DNA from: Sarcocystis neurona
Taxonomy: Eukaryota; Apicomplexa; Conoidasida; Eucoccidiorida; Sarcocystidae
Assembly (NCBI GenBank): GCA_000727475.1
Contig: KL647301.1
Span: 372,001 to 436,000, forward strand
DNA length: 64,000 nt
Direction: 5' to 3'
Shown: in pieces, positions 44,791-56,900 of the stretch
Position numbering within the stretch: position 1 is the stretch's first letter
Layout: each line of letters starts with the position of its first letter
Made by a program: the position numbers and the translations under genes
Notes under the pieces: model-generated
What the model was told of the DNA's origin: nothing
What the model saw: only the letters and a program-made list of their open reading frames with translations
Databases searched by the model: none

Positions 44791-47700
44791 TACATAGGAA
44801 GCGGAGCAGCACAGCGAGTTTCAGCAGCGCGAAAGGCATCCCCACCGCTCCGAAACGAAGTAGAACAAATCAACAAGAAGCTACGTTTCTGCGCTGCTGC
44901 GTCGGTCCTCCTCTTATTTCTGCCCTTGCACCCACCGACGACCTCCACGCACTGCGCTGCTCTTCGTATGCCGTTACTGCTGCTGCTTCACTGTCATTTT
45001 ATCTGCTGCTGCTCTGTGCTGCTCTTGGTCCTGCCCCTGCCGTCGAGCTGCTGTTCTTGAAGCTCCTGCTGCTGCTGCTGCTTCTGCATTCCTCGTACAC
45101 CGCCACGTGGACGTTTCCTTCTCTCCTGCTGCTGCATCGCATCTACTACGGACCGGGTTGGCGTCTGGAGTGCTGCGCGGTGCTGCTGCTGCTGCTCCGC
45201 TCTCTCTGCTGGACTCTGCGTTTCCTTCTCGGTGTCTCTTTTCGTCTCTGCTTCTCCTATCTCTCTCTGCTGCCACGTCCGTCCACTCCCCCGCGAGACT
45301 CCTTGCTTTCTCCTCTGCTGCATTTCCCTTCTTACCCATGGGCAGGAAGCCACCGCGCTGCATCATAGGTGGGCCCCCAGCAGCAGGACCGATGGCATGC
45401 GGAGGGGGCAGTCCTCTCCCTGGACGCATGCCTCCCCCTGCGCCTGGCCCGCCTCCCCCCGCTCCCATGGGTCCTGACCCCGGCGGCGGTAACTGCTGTC
45501 GATGAAAGTTGCTTGCTGCTGCTCCTCCTCCTCCACCGCCTCCACCTGCTCCGCCTCCTCCTGCTCCGCCTGGTCCTCCCCCCCCGCGCAGCATTCCCAT
45601 CCCTCCGGGACCTGCAGGCAGCATCATTCCGCCTCCTCTCTCGCCCGGGTGGCCCCCGCCGCCAGCGGCTCCAGGCGCTCCACCCGGGCCGCCGCCGACG
45701 CCTCCGAAGCCGCTGCCACCGAAGCCACTGCCGCCGAGACCGCCATGGGGCGGAGGGCCGCCGCCGACAGGCATCCGACTACCGCCGAACATCATCCCCG
45801 GGGGCGGCAGCCCGCCGCTGCCACCTCCTGGCCCCAACACACCTGGGCCTCCACCTGGGGCGAAGCCCATCCCACCCCCCTGCGACCCCCGGCCCGCCCC
45901 CGGCCGTCCGCCACCGCCCGACGGCCCGCTCCCGCCGAAGCCCGGCGGAATCTGAGCAGCCAGCTGCACTGCAGATGGAAAACAAGAAGCACCCCACAGC
46001 AACTTCACCGCCGTGCAGCCGGTGACAAGACGGGCTCTGGCGAACAACAGCCAAATATAGAAGCAGCCCACAGCAACATCACTGGAGAGACGGAGACAAA
46101 AAGCGGAAGAAGCAGCCCACAGCAACATCACTGGAGAGACGGAGACCGACCGCGGAATGTTATCCGCGGAGAAGGCGAAGTAGCAGTACACGGAGAAGCG
46201 CAGGAGGGACGAGACAGACACTTTGAAGAGAGCAGCGGGGACGACGAAGAAGAGAGACGGGAAGAGGAGGGCGCAGTGGACCAAAACAGGGCACGGGAGT
46301 GGCTCTAGGAGAACCGCTGCAGACAAAACGAACCGCGACAAAACGGCAGCAAAGGAACCCAGAAGAAAAGGGTAGAACACACGAATGCGGAAGAAAAAGA
46401 GAAAAGGAAAAGGAAAGCGAAAGAAGAGAAAAAGAAGAGGAGGACGGAGACGGCGGGAAGGGATGAAACGCGGGGAGGAGACGAGGAGGGGAAGGGCCCG
46501 GAGGGAGGAGACGCAGGTAGAAAGAGTTGAAAAAATGCGGAACAGACTTGAAAGTCGAAGAGGAGGGCAGACGAGGAAAGACGGACAAATGATTGACGAG
46601 GACGAATCCACCAGGGCCAACAACCAGCGGCCAGGAGAGGAGAACGCAGCACGCACGACCACCGGGACGGACGATAAAAGAAGCGGAAAAAACGCGAGCG
46701 TTGGAGGCGGAGGGAGAAGCAGCAAAGGACCCGGAGACGCCAAACTGCTTCCACGTAGACCGGCGTGTTCCCATATATATGCGTCAGAGAGATACACAGA
46801 ACCGGCGACCGCAGGAGCAGCAGGCTATTACTCGTGAGGCGCGTTACTGCCCCAGCAGCGTCGCCGGCCACGCGCGCGAGTGCTGCAGCAGCAAGCATCC
46901 CAGAAGAAGCACCGTCGAAGAGAAGAAGAGGATGCAGAAGCAACAGACTCCGCAGGAAGAGCCGCAGCGGCAGCAGCAGCAGAGCCACCGTCCCCAGAAC
47001 CTTCCTGCCCTCGCAGCAGCAGCAGCAGCAAGGAAGCACCAGCAGCAGCAGCAGCAGAGGCAGACGCGGGAGAAAAAGGAGACAGCGTACCCGCGCGCTG
47101 GACCACCGACGCTTCAAGAAGCTGCGGTGGGCGGAATCCCGGCTCTCGAATGACATCTGCAAAGCGGAAAAACAACCCCCAGAATTTCTCCTTCTCATAA
47201 AAGTTCAGACACAGGCACACACGCATACACGTGCGCATATACGCACTGGTGCTCCACATACATACAAATATATACACACATACTTGTATGTACACGAATA
47301 TGACCTTGGACGTCGTACATATGTGGATATGAGTGTATACTCGTATATATCCACATGTATATACACATATATACACATAAATGAGTACACATGCGTGGAC
47401 CAGCTACGTCTGACTCCGGCACGTATATATGAGTACTACATATATATATGCACAGGAAAACACACATGCAGGTCTACCGATAGAAGACTCCGGCGTAGAT
47501 ATGTATATATGAGTCCTACATATATATATATATGTACATGTGCATACGTATACATGTATCTATACACACATATATATACAAGGGAAGAAACAGTTGGCTA
47601 GGATTGTGAGCAGGTTGATATTTTTACGTGTGTGCATGCGTGGCAGTCGGGAAATGCAGGGACACCTTCTTTTCCAGCGGCAATTTGCATGAAAACAGAG

Positions 47701-49724
47701 ACTGAGGAACAGCTAGAAAGTGCCCCACACCTGAACGCATGCAAACGAATACTAGACACGCCAACGGTCTCCATTTTCCGTACTTCCTTGCATACAGAGA
47801 AAACATACACACGCCTCTTGGCTGTCTATTATTACAGTAGATACGTCCTTGTACGCCGTACAGAAGATATACACACAGCAACTATCTTCTGCAGGAACTT
47901 GTGTCCATCTATTCACACGCGGAAGTCTACACAAACGAAGAGACAAAACGGCCGGCGCGGTCGAGTGGACAAATATCAACACGTACGGCAGCCCCGTATA
48001 CTACACACATCCACACATACAAATATATACATATGCGTTAATGTAGGGCCAATTACCCCCATCAATATACACATATCTACATCACATTGACTCATACATA
48101 TACACATATATATATAATGACCTGCTGGGACAGCGTCGAAGACAAGTGGACATGTTCGCATATATAAATGTGCAGAGAGCCGGAAAGAGAGAGCAGCAAA
48201 ATGGTGGAGAAGCAGGTAGTTCTGCAGTCTTTGCAAGTCAACCAATGGCCTGCCGAATTGCATGTGCGTGTACACATATATATATATATATATATATGTA
48301 TATATGTGTATATATGTAGGTACAGGCTCTTGGGCGCCTTCCCCTACGTCGCTCTCTCTACAGACAGGCGCGAGGTGTGCGGTCATATAATTCCCCTACT
48401 AGAGATGAAAAACTCACCACACATGCACATGTATATATATAGGGAGACATATATGTATATAAGTAGATATAAACAAACACATGCAGAGAGATATAGGGGG
48501 AGACGCAGATGGATATACGTATGTGCATAGGTGTACAGGAAGATGTTGGCATACAGATGGAGATAGGTGGGCCGACCTACACAGATATAGAGGGATATCG
48601 AGAGATATATACATATACATATGTGTGCGTGAGTGCTACTCTGCAGGGTGCACCGGGCGGTCTATCTACTTCCTGTAGATGCATATGCCTCGTCACTGCC
48701 CACGCCAGGCACACACATATATATATGTCTACGTGAAGGTTGTAGCTTTCTCACATACACAGAATTATATAGATACATGCATATATATATATGAGTGACA
48801 GTATACTCCTCTTTAGAGACGCATAAATATATACGGATACACAGACGTGCAGGCAGAATTACATATATATATACGTATGTGAAGACAGAAGCCGTCCCAC
48901 ATACCAGAAACATGTACCTAGCAGGGACGTACGTACACATCTTGGGCGTGCATGTGTGTGTATATACGCATACAGCAGCCGCTGAGAAGCAGCGGCGTAA
49001 TCGCCGTAGTCAGGACTTCTGTTGCCGTGCATGAACTTACATATATAATATATATGGATATGGATGTACACAGAGGTGTACAGCCATATATATGTATATA
49101 TGTAGAAATGCGCCGGCACGTGTATGTGTGCATGGCAGCCTTTATCTGTGTGTACGTGGGCGTGTGTATTCATGTAAACGTAGGTGTACGTGTGTAGACG
49201 CGTGCATATATATCTGTGTGGGTATGTACATCTCTCTACGCACCAAGAAATATGGGCAGATATATGTGTGTACGTATATTCGTCTTCATCTACGTGTGTG
49301 TGTGGACGCATCACGCGCGGAACAGGAGACACATGTACGGCTGAGATGCAGCAGCAGCAGAGGAGGAAGAGCGGGAGGAAGAGCAGCAGCAGTAGCAGAG
49401 GAGCAGCAGCACCAGAGGAGGAAGAGCGGGAGGAAGAGCAGCAGCAGCAGCAGAGGAGCAGCAGCACCAGAGGAGGAAGAGCGGGAGGAAGAGCAGCAGC
49501 AGCAGCAGAGGAGCAGCAGCAGCAGAGGAGCAGTAACGGCAGAGGAGCAGCAACGGCAGACGAGCAGCAACGGCCGAGGAGCAGGAGAAGAAGGAGCGAC
49601 GCTTACTTTGAAAATATTCGATTTTTTGATTGATATGTTTTCTGCCAGTTGCATGCTGCCTCCTTCCAGCAGGAGAGGAGTGCGTGAGATAAATATCACA
49701 GTATTCGCAGTAGTACTTCGGCAT
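43749..49724 (-). CDS. SNRPC: U1 small nuclear ribonucleoprotein C (U1-C)
   Basis: U1-C binds U1 snRNP and stabilises pairing of U1 snRNA with the 5' splice site, acting in the nucleus. Exons, - strand: 49724-49607, 47156-47091 (or to 47107), 45968-45336 (or from 45963), 43987-43749. Phases agree and give about 344-351 residues. Residues 1-39 are the U1-type zinc finger, [18 protein letters not shown] and [10 protein letters not shown], with Cys6, Cys9, His24 and His30 present. IEYFQ, split by intron 1, then [15 protein letters not shown] continue the apicomplexan pattern. QIPP then leads into a long Gly/Pro/Met-rich tail, as in the family. Human U1-C is about 159 residues, so this tail is much expanded. 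The only ambiguity is which of two phase-matched donor/acceptor pairs joins exons 2 and 3. Confidence 0.9.
44965..45330 (+). repeat. CTG-rich tract in U1-C intron 3
   Basis: CTG on the + strand and therefore CAG on the sense strand, at the donor side of U1-C intron 3. The acceptor side of the same intron has CTG on the sense strand, so triplet polarity switches within one intron near 44.8-44.9 kb. Confidence 0.8.
45336..45968 (-). CDS. SNRPC: U1-C exon 3: Gly/Pro-rich tail
   Basis: It starts [13 protein letters not shown], or LAAQIPP if the acceptor at 45963 is used. It continues for over 200 residues of GGG, GPG and GGSGFGG repeats with scattered PPMM and RGG. It ends GGFLPM before CCCATGG|GTAAGA. 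GC content is far above the flanks. The + strand is also open here as a Pro-rich frame, which is the shadow. Confidence 0.85.
46870..47080 (+). repeat. CAG tract in U1-C intron 2
   Basis: CAG-rich on the + strand, CTG on the U1-C sense strand, immediately downstream of U1-C exon 2. Confidence 0.85.
47091..47156 (-). CDS. SNRPC: U1-C exon 2
   Basis: The acceptor CCGCTTTGCAG precedes ATGTCATTCGAGAGCC. With the A left by exon 1 the first codon is Asn, giving [20 protein letters not shown] across the junction. The end is either 47107 (TCG|GTGGTC) or 47091 (GCGG|GTACGC). Each pairs with its own acceptor at exon 3 without breaking the frame. Confidence 0.75.
49355..49530 (+). repeat. 55-bp tandem repeat in U1-C intron 1
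   Basis: The unit begins AGAGGAGGAAGAGCGGGAGG, followed by CAG and GAGCAGCAGCACC text. Copies start at 49359, 49414 and 49469. A 55-bp period is not a multiple of three, so each copy changes frame, as expected of non-coding DNA. Confidence 0.9.
49607..49724 (-). CDS. SNRPC: U1-C exon 1: zinc finger and start codon
   Basis: The ATG (49724-49722) is the first codon of the universally conserved MPK start. Thirty-nine codons end at TTTTCAAA|GTAAGC, a strong donor. All four zinc ligands of the U1-type C2H2 finger are present, and YLTH matches the family. Confidence 0.95.
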
Positions 49725-49769
49725 CCTGCTGTTGCTTTTGTATAGAATAAGGAAACAGGACGATAGTAG

Positions 49770-49991
49770 ATGTCGTTCAAAAAGCGGGGGGGAAGACACA
49801 GGAGAAAACCGGCGGAACTGCCGCTCTTGCTGCTGCTCCACGAGCCTCACACTTCTCCTGGCAGAGAACACGTCGAGGTCCTGCTGCTGCTGCTTCGTCG
49901 ATCGGTTGCTGCTGCTGCTGAGATGGACGAACAGGCGTATTCGCTGTTCACCTGCGTGGAGGCCAAGGCAGAGAAAAGGAGCCACACTTGA
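49770..49991 (+). other. Divergent open frame next to U1-C
   Basis: A 73-codon frame starting [18 protein letters not shown] and ending [20 protein letters not shown] begins 46 bp from the U1-C start on the other strand. Its middle is CTG-derived Leu. It could be the first exon of a + strand gene or chance in the U1-C 5' leader. Confidence 0.2.
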
Positions 49992-49994
49992 CTC

Positions 49995-50720
49995 GCGGCG
50001 AGCAGCCCCAGAAGCAGCAGCAACAGCAGCAGCACGGCCGTCAACAGCAGCAGGAGGACCCACAGCAGCAGCACGAGCAGCAGCAGCAGCGGCAACAGCA
50101 CCCACAGCAACGGGACAAGGAGAGCAGCAGCCGACCGCGGGAGCCCAGCAGCCGCAACAAGAGTAAACTCTCACCCGCAGCAGCGGATGTAGAAGGGAGA
50201 TGGAGGAACAGCAGTAGCACCAGCTGATCCGCAAGAGAGGAGGAGGATGAGCAGCAGCAGCAGCAGCAGATATGGAGAAAAGGAGGAGGGAGAGCAGCAG
50301 CAGCAGATACGGAGAAGGAGGAAGAGCAGCTGTAGGGGCAGCACATGCGGAGGGAAGGAGGGAGAGCAGCAGCAGCAGAAAAGGAAGGAAGAAACGAACA
50401 GGAACAGCAGCTGCCGACCCGGGGAATGGCACCAGCCTGCAAAAAACAGCAAGCGTCTAGAAGAAGTGAAGCAGCTGCAGCAGCAGGGCAGCGACTGCAG
50501 CAGCAGAAGCGGAACAGAAGAAAAGGCGTCAGCGGCGTAGACGCCTGCGAGGTGGTTAAGAACGGTCGCTCCTGCAGCAGCAGCAAAGGAGCCGCCGCAG
50601 GATCAGCAGCAGCAAGACCGGCAGGTGAACAGAAAATCAGCAGCAGTAGGAAGGGGTGGAGAACAGAGGAATGGCAGCAGCGGCAGCAGCAACATACCGA
50701 ACGAGGCAGCTGCTGATATA
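49995..50720 (+). repeat. CAG-rich tract
   Basis: About 725 bp of CAG with GGA and AGG interruptions, upstream of U1-C. All six frames show Gln, Ala, Ser or Leu runs. I see no exon with certainty. Confidence 0.85.
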
Positions 50721-50876
50721 TATCGGAGACGACCAGAGAAACCAACACCAGAGCCCCGAGGAGGGGACTTCCACAGACGGACTTCCGCAGCAAAAGTCAC
50801 CCCCTGCTACCATCGAGAAGAATTCTCCAAGCGAAGCCCGGGCACCCTCACACACATAGAAGCCGAAAGAAATAGG

Positions 50877-51300
50877 GGGCTCCTATACACTGATGCATGC
50901 ACACACATATAGATGTACGTACTTACGTGGACACATACACACAGAGAGAAGTAACGGGCCTCTATATATTGGTGCATGCGCCTACATCTATACGCCTATA
51001 TTTACGTGGACCCATACATAGCAAGACGTAACAAGTCCCTATACACTGATGCATGCGCATACATATATATGTACATACTCGTGTGGACACCACACATACA
51101 GCAAGAAGTAACAGGGCCCTATACACTGATGCATGCGCATTCACGCATACGTACATATTTACGTGGACACACACACACGGGCCCCTATACACTGGTGCAT
51201 GCGCCTGTATGCATGCGGAGACGTATACAGAGAGAAATAGCAGGCTCCCAAATATATTGACTCATGGGCCCACACGTATATATGCATGTGAGGACGAAAA
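50877..51300 (+). repeat. Minisatellite with a GATGCATGCGC core
   Basis: Six diverged units of about 70-80 bp share CCTATACACTGATGCATGCG, then TACGTGGACACA and AGTAACAGG. Starts are near 50877, 50958, 51032, 51112, 51179 and 51241. Confidence 0.8.
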
Positions 51301-53864
51301 GGGAGCCTCTTGATAACTGCGTACGGAGACACGGACAGCAGCAAGGCGGCGACAAATCTACGCACATTTCCGCAGACGTCACAGCGGCGTCTCCCCACAG
51401 CGTCGATATGGAAGCAGCAGCAACATATGCATGCGCATGTGTCCTTCTACACAACGCAGCACAGACACATGCATGCACAAGCATATACATACACACGTGT
51501 ATACCTATCTACAGCGCGACCTATACATATATATACATGCGTGTATATGCATGTCTATCTCCCTGTAGCGCACAAATATATATGAGCAAATATATACACA
51601 TATATACACGTGTGTCTCTCCGTAGCGCGCGACGCACATATATATACATACATATATATGCATGTCTATCTCCCTGTAGCGCACATATATATACGTGTGT
51701 CTCTCCGTAGCGCGTGACGCATACATATATATGTGTCTCTCCCAGCGGGGGACACATCGCTCTGCAAATGTAAGTACGTACGTATAGCCTGTGAAGATAG
51801 TTACACGAATCTCGCTGAGGTTGACCCGGCTGCGTCTACCTTTATGTTCGACTATATACATATATATGGAGTCGGCCTGGTCGGTGGCACTGTTATTTGC
51901 ATGCGTGTGTGTCGACGCCTTCGTTCGTATCCACGTATGTGGGACAAATGCCTATACGGAGCACCGCATGCATGTCTTTACAGCGCCAGACAGGCCACAC
52001 ATAACACACATACATACATGAATGTGTACGTATACGCATACGTACGTACGTGTACATATATATATATATATACATATGGGCCCGGCAAGAATTTGTTCGC
52101 GCAGACCGGGACGCAGATACATATACGTCTGCGTATACACAAGTGAACTCCACACACGCACACGCATGCATCTCTACTGTACAGCATACGCGCATATACA
52201 CACCCATACGCACATGTATACTCATAAAGAGATATATACGAATATGCACGGATTACATGAAGAGGCACCTGTATAGGAGGAGCCGAGCCGAGCCAACATC
52301 CGAGAACGCGTGGGCATCCGTACGTATGGGGGGGTGTATGCGTCTATCTGTGTGTATCTACGTGCATGCAGATTCGCACAAACACAGGCGGACACATCTG
52401 CAATATCAACAGAAGTCGCACATATATATATATATATGTAGATGGATACGGTTCTGTTCTATATATATATGTGAGTGTGTATACCTGTCTCTGTCTCTGG
52501 GTCCCCTCCTCTTTATGCCAGTGTATGTATGCATATGGGGGGCTGTAGACACGTTATACAGATGCACACATACCTGGGATACATATATGTGTCTCCCCCT
52601 GTGTGTCTCACTTCCTGTATACATGAGTATATACGTATGGCGACGTGTAGACGAGCTACACAGACGTGTGTATATCTTCGATATACATGTATACAACTGT
52701 AGTAGACACGAGCTGCTCAGAGAAGTCCGATACTCGCACACCCCACACTCTTGGAGGAAAGGAACATCGCCGGTTGCGCATGCGTGTGGGGCTGAGAGCC
52801 CGGCGGTCCTCGCGTGCGGCGGAAGGGCACAGACACATTGCTGCCCAAGAAATTCACGAAAATGAAAATCTCTGCATGCAGATCGGCGTCTCTAGACGTG
52901 CATGTATACGTGGGTCCACCCAGTGGGGGAAGAGGGCGCATGCAGGAGAAACGAGCAGCACCTTTTCGGGGACGCCGCCGACACTTCTGCACGCCTATCG
53001 CAGCAACCCTTCGGCTGTCTGTACACCGCGGGGTTTCCTTCACCTTTTCCGTTGCTGCTGTTGATGCCCCACAGTCTGTCCCTCGCGCAGTCTCTGCTGC
53101 TCTTGGCGCACGTCTGTGCCCGGGCGCTGCTGCTGCTGCTGCCAACAACGGGAAGGAGGAAGCGGCTGCAGCAGAGCCTCCTGGAGCACTCGGTTCTACT
53201 CTCCGGGGCGGACGCCTCCGCCGGTTTCTCTGCTGCTGCTCTCGGCTGCTTTTTCTCCTCCGGTTGCTGCTGCTCTCTGCTGCGGCCGCTGCGCGCCTTC
53301 TGGGCGGCCGCCACTGCGGCGCTGCAGCAGCCACCAGCTGCTGTGCTTGCTCTTCACCGTCTGTCTGCTGCAGCAGCTGCTGCTGTGGTTGCCTCTTCGT
53401 CTGCAGCAGCAGCTGCTGCTGTTGCGACACCTTGTTGACTTCTTCCTCCTCTCGTTCTTCCCCACACTACACGCGCGTTGAAAAACGTGCCGCAAAGCAG
53501 CAGCACTCGCTGCACGTACATCCACCTCTGCTTTGCTACTGCGGGTGCTGCTTCTGCTGCGGCTGTCGAGTGTGGGCTGCTGCTGGTGCTGCAGGGCGCG
53601 CGCACACGAAGTTGCTGTGCAGCTCACCGTGCGGCTCCCCGCAGGAGCGGCAGCGACGAGACGCTCTCAGAGAAAACGTGGGGTGTCTAGACACCGCAAC
53701 ATGGGGGAGCAAAATGCAGCCCGAAACAGGACGCGACAGCAAACACAAGTGCTTCATCCAATATACGTACATACGCATATATACACGTGGTTCAGTAAGT
53801 TCGATATACCTGATGGAGAGACAAGGAAGGGGGAAGACAAGACCTGCTGCTGCTGCTCCTGCAG
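51301..53864. other. Region without a clear gene, upstream of the second + strand gene
   Basis: Apart from the repeat just listed, it holds TA microsatellite, a duplicated unit of about 115 bp at 52480-52680 and a CTG/CAG tract at 53055-53430. The 5' exons of the gene seen from 53865 onward should lie in or before this interval, but I could not place them. Confidence 0.5.
51500..51770 (+). repeat. TATA minisatellite with a TAGCGCG core
   Basis: Alternating blocks, CTATCTCCCTGTAGCGCAC and GTCTCTCCGTAGCGCG, are separated by TATATA spacers, at least five blocks in 270 bp. The last block degenerates to CTCTCCCAGCGGGGGACACA before a GTAAGT at 51770. Confidence 0.7.
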
Positions 53865-53983
53865 ACGCGAACGTGGCAGCGGGGGAAAATCGCACCGCAC
53901 AGAGGTGGCAGCGAAAAGGCCTATATATTAAAGTCGATAATAACGACCTGCTGCTGCTGATGCGCAAGCAAGCTGAAGACCTG
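53865..53983 (+). CDS. Second + strand gene, exon A
   Basis: It begins after CTGCTGCTGCTCCTGCAG with two bases of a split codon. It encodes NVAAGENRTAQRWQRKGLYI and KVDNNDLLLLMRKQAEDL, ending CTG|GTATGA. Clearly non-repetitive; phase 0 out. Confidence 0.6.
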
Positions 53984-56900
53984 GTATGACGGTGGAGAGA
54001 AGTACAAGAGTACAAGACGCTGCTGCTACTGTCCTTGCAGCAAGACACGAGAGACACCGCTAGTACGGGTGCAAGAGCGCACGCGCAAACCCCTGCAGCC
54101 AGTGCCGCATGCTGCAGCAGAGACGAAGAAGCCGCTGCAGCGGAGAAGCGCAGCAGCAGAGAGAAGTGGCCGCACACGAGAGCAGCAGCAGAGAACAGCA
54201 GCTGCAGAGAAAGTGGAGGAGGGCAAGGGAGACGGGAAGAAGGGGACGAGAAGGGACACCGCAGCTGCAAGGCAGGGAGACCGCTGCAGCGTGGCTCAAG
54301 AGCACCTGCAGCAGGAGAGGACTGCTGCAGCAGCTGTCGCAGACGACACGGAAGAAGTGGCGAAGGTGGTAGCGCGCTGGCGCCCCGGACGCAGAGAAGC
54401 ACCGGAGGCGGGTAGACAAAAAAGGAGTGGCAATAGCTGTGACGGCGCATGCACGAGCAGCAAGAGACTGCAGCAGGTGCCGCACTGTAGGAAGCAGCAG
54501 CAGCGGACAGAGCGGCAGCGGGTGGAACAAGGTAACGGCAGCAACAGCAGCAGCAGATCGAAGTTCACACCCCAAGGGAGCTGCAGCGGGGTCCGTTAAG
54601 ACAGGAGACGACGACGCAGCAGCTACACGGGGAGGAGCAGCAGCTGCCACAGAGCAATTCTACGCCAGAAGCAGAGCCGCAGCAGGACGCCTACTGCCTG
54701 CTGTCCACAACGTTGAACTGCGGAATACGGGTGGGCAGGAGAGGAGCGGATAGCTTCTACTGCACTCCCAGATTGAAGTAGCAGCAGCAGGAAGAAGGAG
54801 AGGAAGCGAAAACGAAGGGTAGTTGCTGCCCTGCAAGAGACTTCCCTTTCGGCTGCATGTCGCACGTCCGATTGGGGACGTGCAGCAACAGCAGCAGCCC
54901 TCCGAAGCGGGAGAGCCGCGTTGCAACGGTATACACTTCTCCCAGCAGAAGCTATCGAGCAGCAGCAGGTGGTGGTGCTGCTCTTGCTACAGCGCGTGCA
55001 ATCAGCGGCGCTGCTGTGTAGCCGTAGCTGTAGCAGCAGACGATACTGGAGCCGGGTTTGCTGCAACTTGAATCGGCGTTGTGCTGCTGCTGCTGCTGCT
55101 TCTGTCGGTGTGACTTCCTGATGCCGGGACAGCGGCACTGTCTTGTGTCTCTGCTGCGTCTGCTGTTGGACTCGCGTTGCCGCAGTCCGCTGCGTCCTTT
55201 CCACTCTTGCAGCGCCAAGATCCAGTGTATGTACACCCCACCTGGCTGCAGCTGGCCGCAGCTCGGCCACAGCCACACGTTGCTGCTTCTGCTCCTCGTT
55301 CTCCTCCCCAGCAATGGACGCAGCAGTCAGAAGCGCAGCACGGCAGCTGAAGAAGGGAGGAAACACTTCGCAGCAAGCGCCGCGGCAGCAGCAGCAGCGG
55401 TGACGCCGGCCGCAGCAGCTCCTGCAGCACAAGCGGCGCAGCAGCTGGGAGCAGCTGAGCCAACACAGAGAACACCACTGCGGCCGACAGTTTCCTGTAG
55501 CGATGAGAGGAGAAGGGGTAAAGAAGTTGTGGGGTGCCTTCGCAGCAGCTGTTTCCCCGGCGGGCAGCAGGGCGCAGCGTCGGCGAAAGCGGAGCCGATC
55601 CTTCTGCCACGGCAGAAGGCGCTGCAGCAGCAGCGTGGAAAGGTAGAAGCAGAGGCAGGCGCAGAAAGCAGCCCCGCAGGAGCAGGAGAAATGTATGGGT
55701 GTAGCAGCAACAGCAGCAAAGAGCGTCAACCAACAGCACACCCGTGTAGCACCGACAGCAGCGGACCTGCTGCAAGAGAGGAAAAGGCGGAGGGAAACCG
55801 CGAGGCGGCAGCAGCAACCGCAGCAGCAGCACGGGACCCACGACGCCTGCTGAGGGAGGGCACGGCGTGTTGTTCCTGAAGGAAAAGAGTAGCAGCTAGG
55901 GAGCAGACATGAAGGAAAACTCAGATATCGTTAAAAAAGACTGCGCTGCGACGGCGGTTTGAACGCCAGAGTCCCAGCAATGCGGGCGGGAAGACGGGAA
56001 CAACAGCGGGTCAGCAACAACGTCGACAGGTTGAGGAAGACACGCTGCACAGCAGCGGGAGGAGGAAAAGGAGGGCAGAAATAAATACTTGAGAAGAAGT
56101 AGAGATGGGGGACAGGCCGGGAAAGAAAAGCGACTAACGTAGCAACACCAGCAGGAGAAATGGTGGCCTGCCTGGACCGCATCTGGAGATGGCGGCGGTG
56201 CAGCTACAGAACATAGGGGAGAGAGAGGAGCAGCTGCTGTTGCTGCTGCAGTAGCACGGTCCCAGTGCGGCAGCACGGTCCGAGTGCGGCAGCACGCAAG
56301 AAGAAGGAGAAGCGGGAGGAGGAGCAGCAGGTGCAGCAACAGGAGCCGCAGCAGCACAGCAGCAGTGGCCCGTCTGCGCGAGCGCGGTGCGGCTGCGCAG
56401 GTGCCTCCTCGACAGCGCAGCAACAGACGCGAGCCCAACGCCGCCCAGCACAGAAGAACCTACGCAGACATCTCAACGAAGGCAGCAGAAAGTGAAAGTT
56501 TGTCGCACGCCGCACCAGCGACCAGAAGAGGAGAAGAAGGAGGAGGAAGAGCAGCAGCAGCAGCACGAGGTGGAAAAGGAGCAGCGCCTCCCCAGAGAAG
56601 AATACCCCAGCGGCAGCAGCCGGACGCGACGGCTGAGAAAAAAAACAGCAGCACCAGACATCATGAGGATACCCCGGCGGCAGCAGCAAAGAAGGAACAC
56701 CGGATCCAGATCTCTTCCTCCTGCTAAGGTGCGGGTCGGTGGTAGTGCAGCCTCTGCAGCCACAAGCGACGCAACCTAGCAGCAGCACCAGAGCAAGAAG
56801 AGGAGGACGAAGAAGGAGGAGAAGAACAGCAACAGCACCCCGGCAGGAGCAATGGAAGCTGCACAGCAGCGGCAACAGCAACAGCAGTTAATAGTGAGCC

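Noticed and set aside
45502..46308. + strand frames with Pro-rich or mixed text over the U1-C exon 3 region
   Set aside because: Complementary to the Gly/Pro tail of U1-C, whose zinc finger, phases and stop are all on the - strand.
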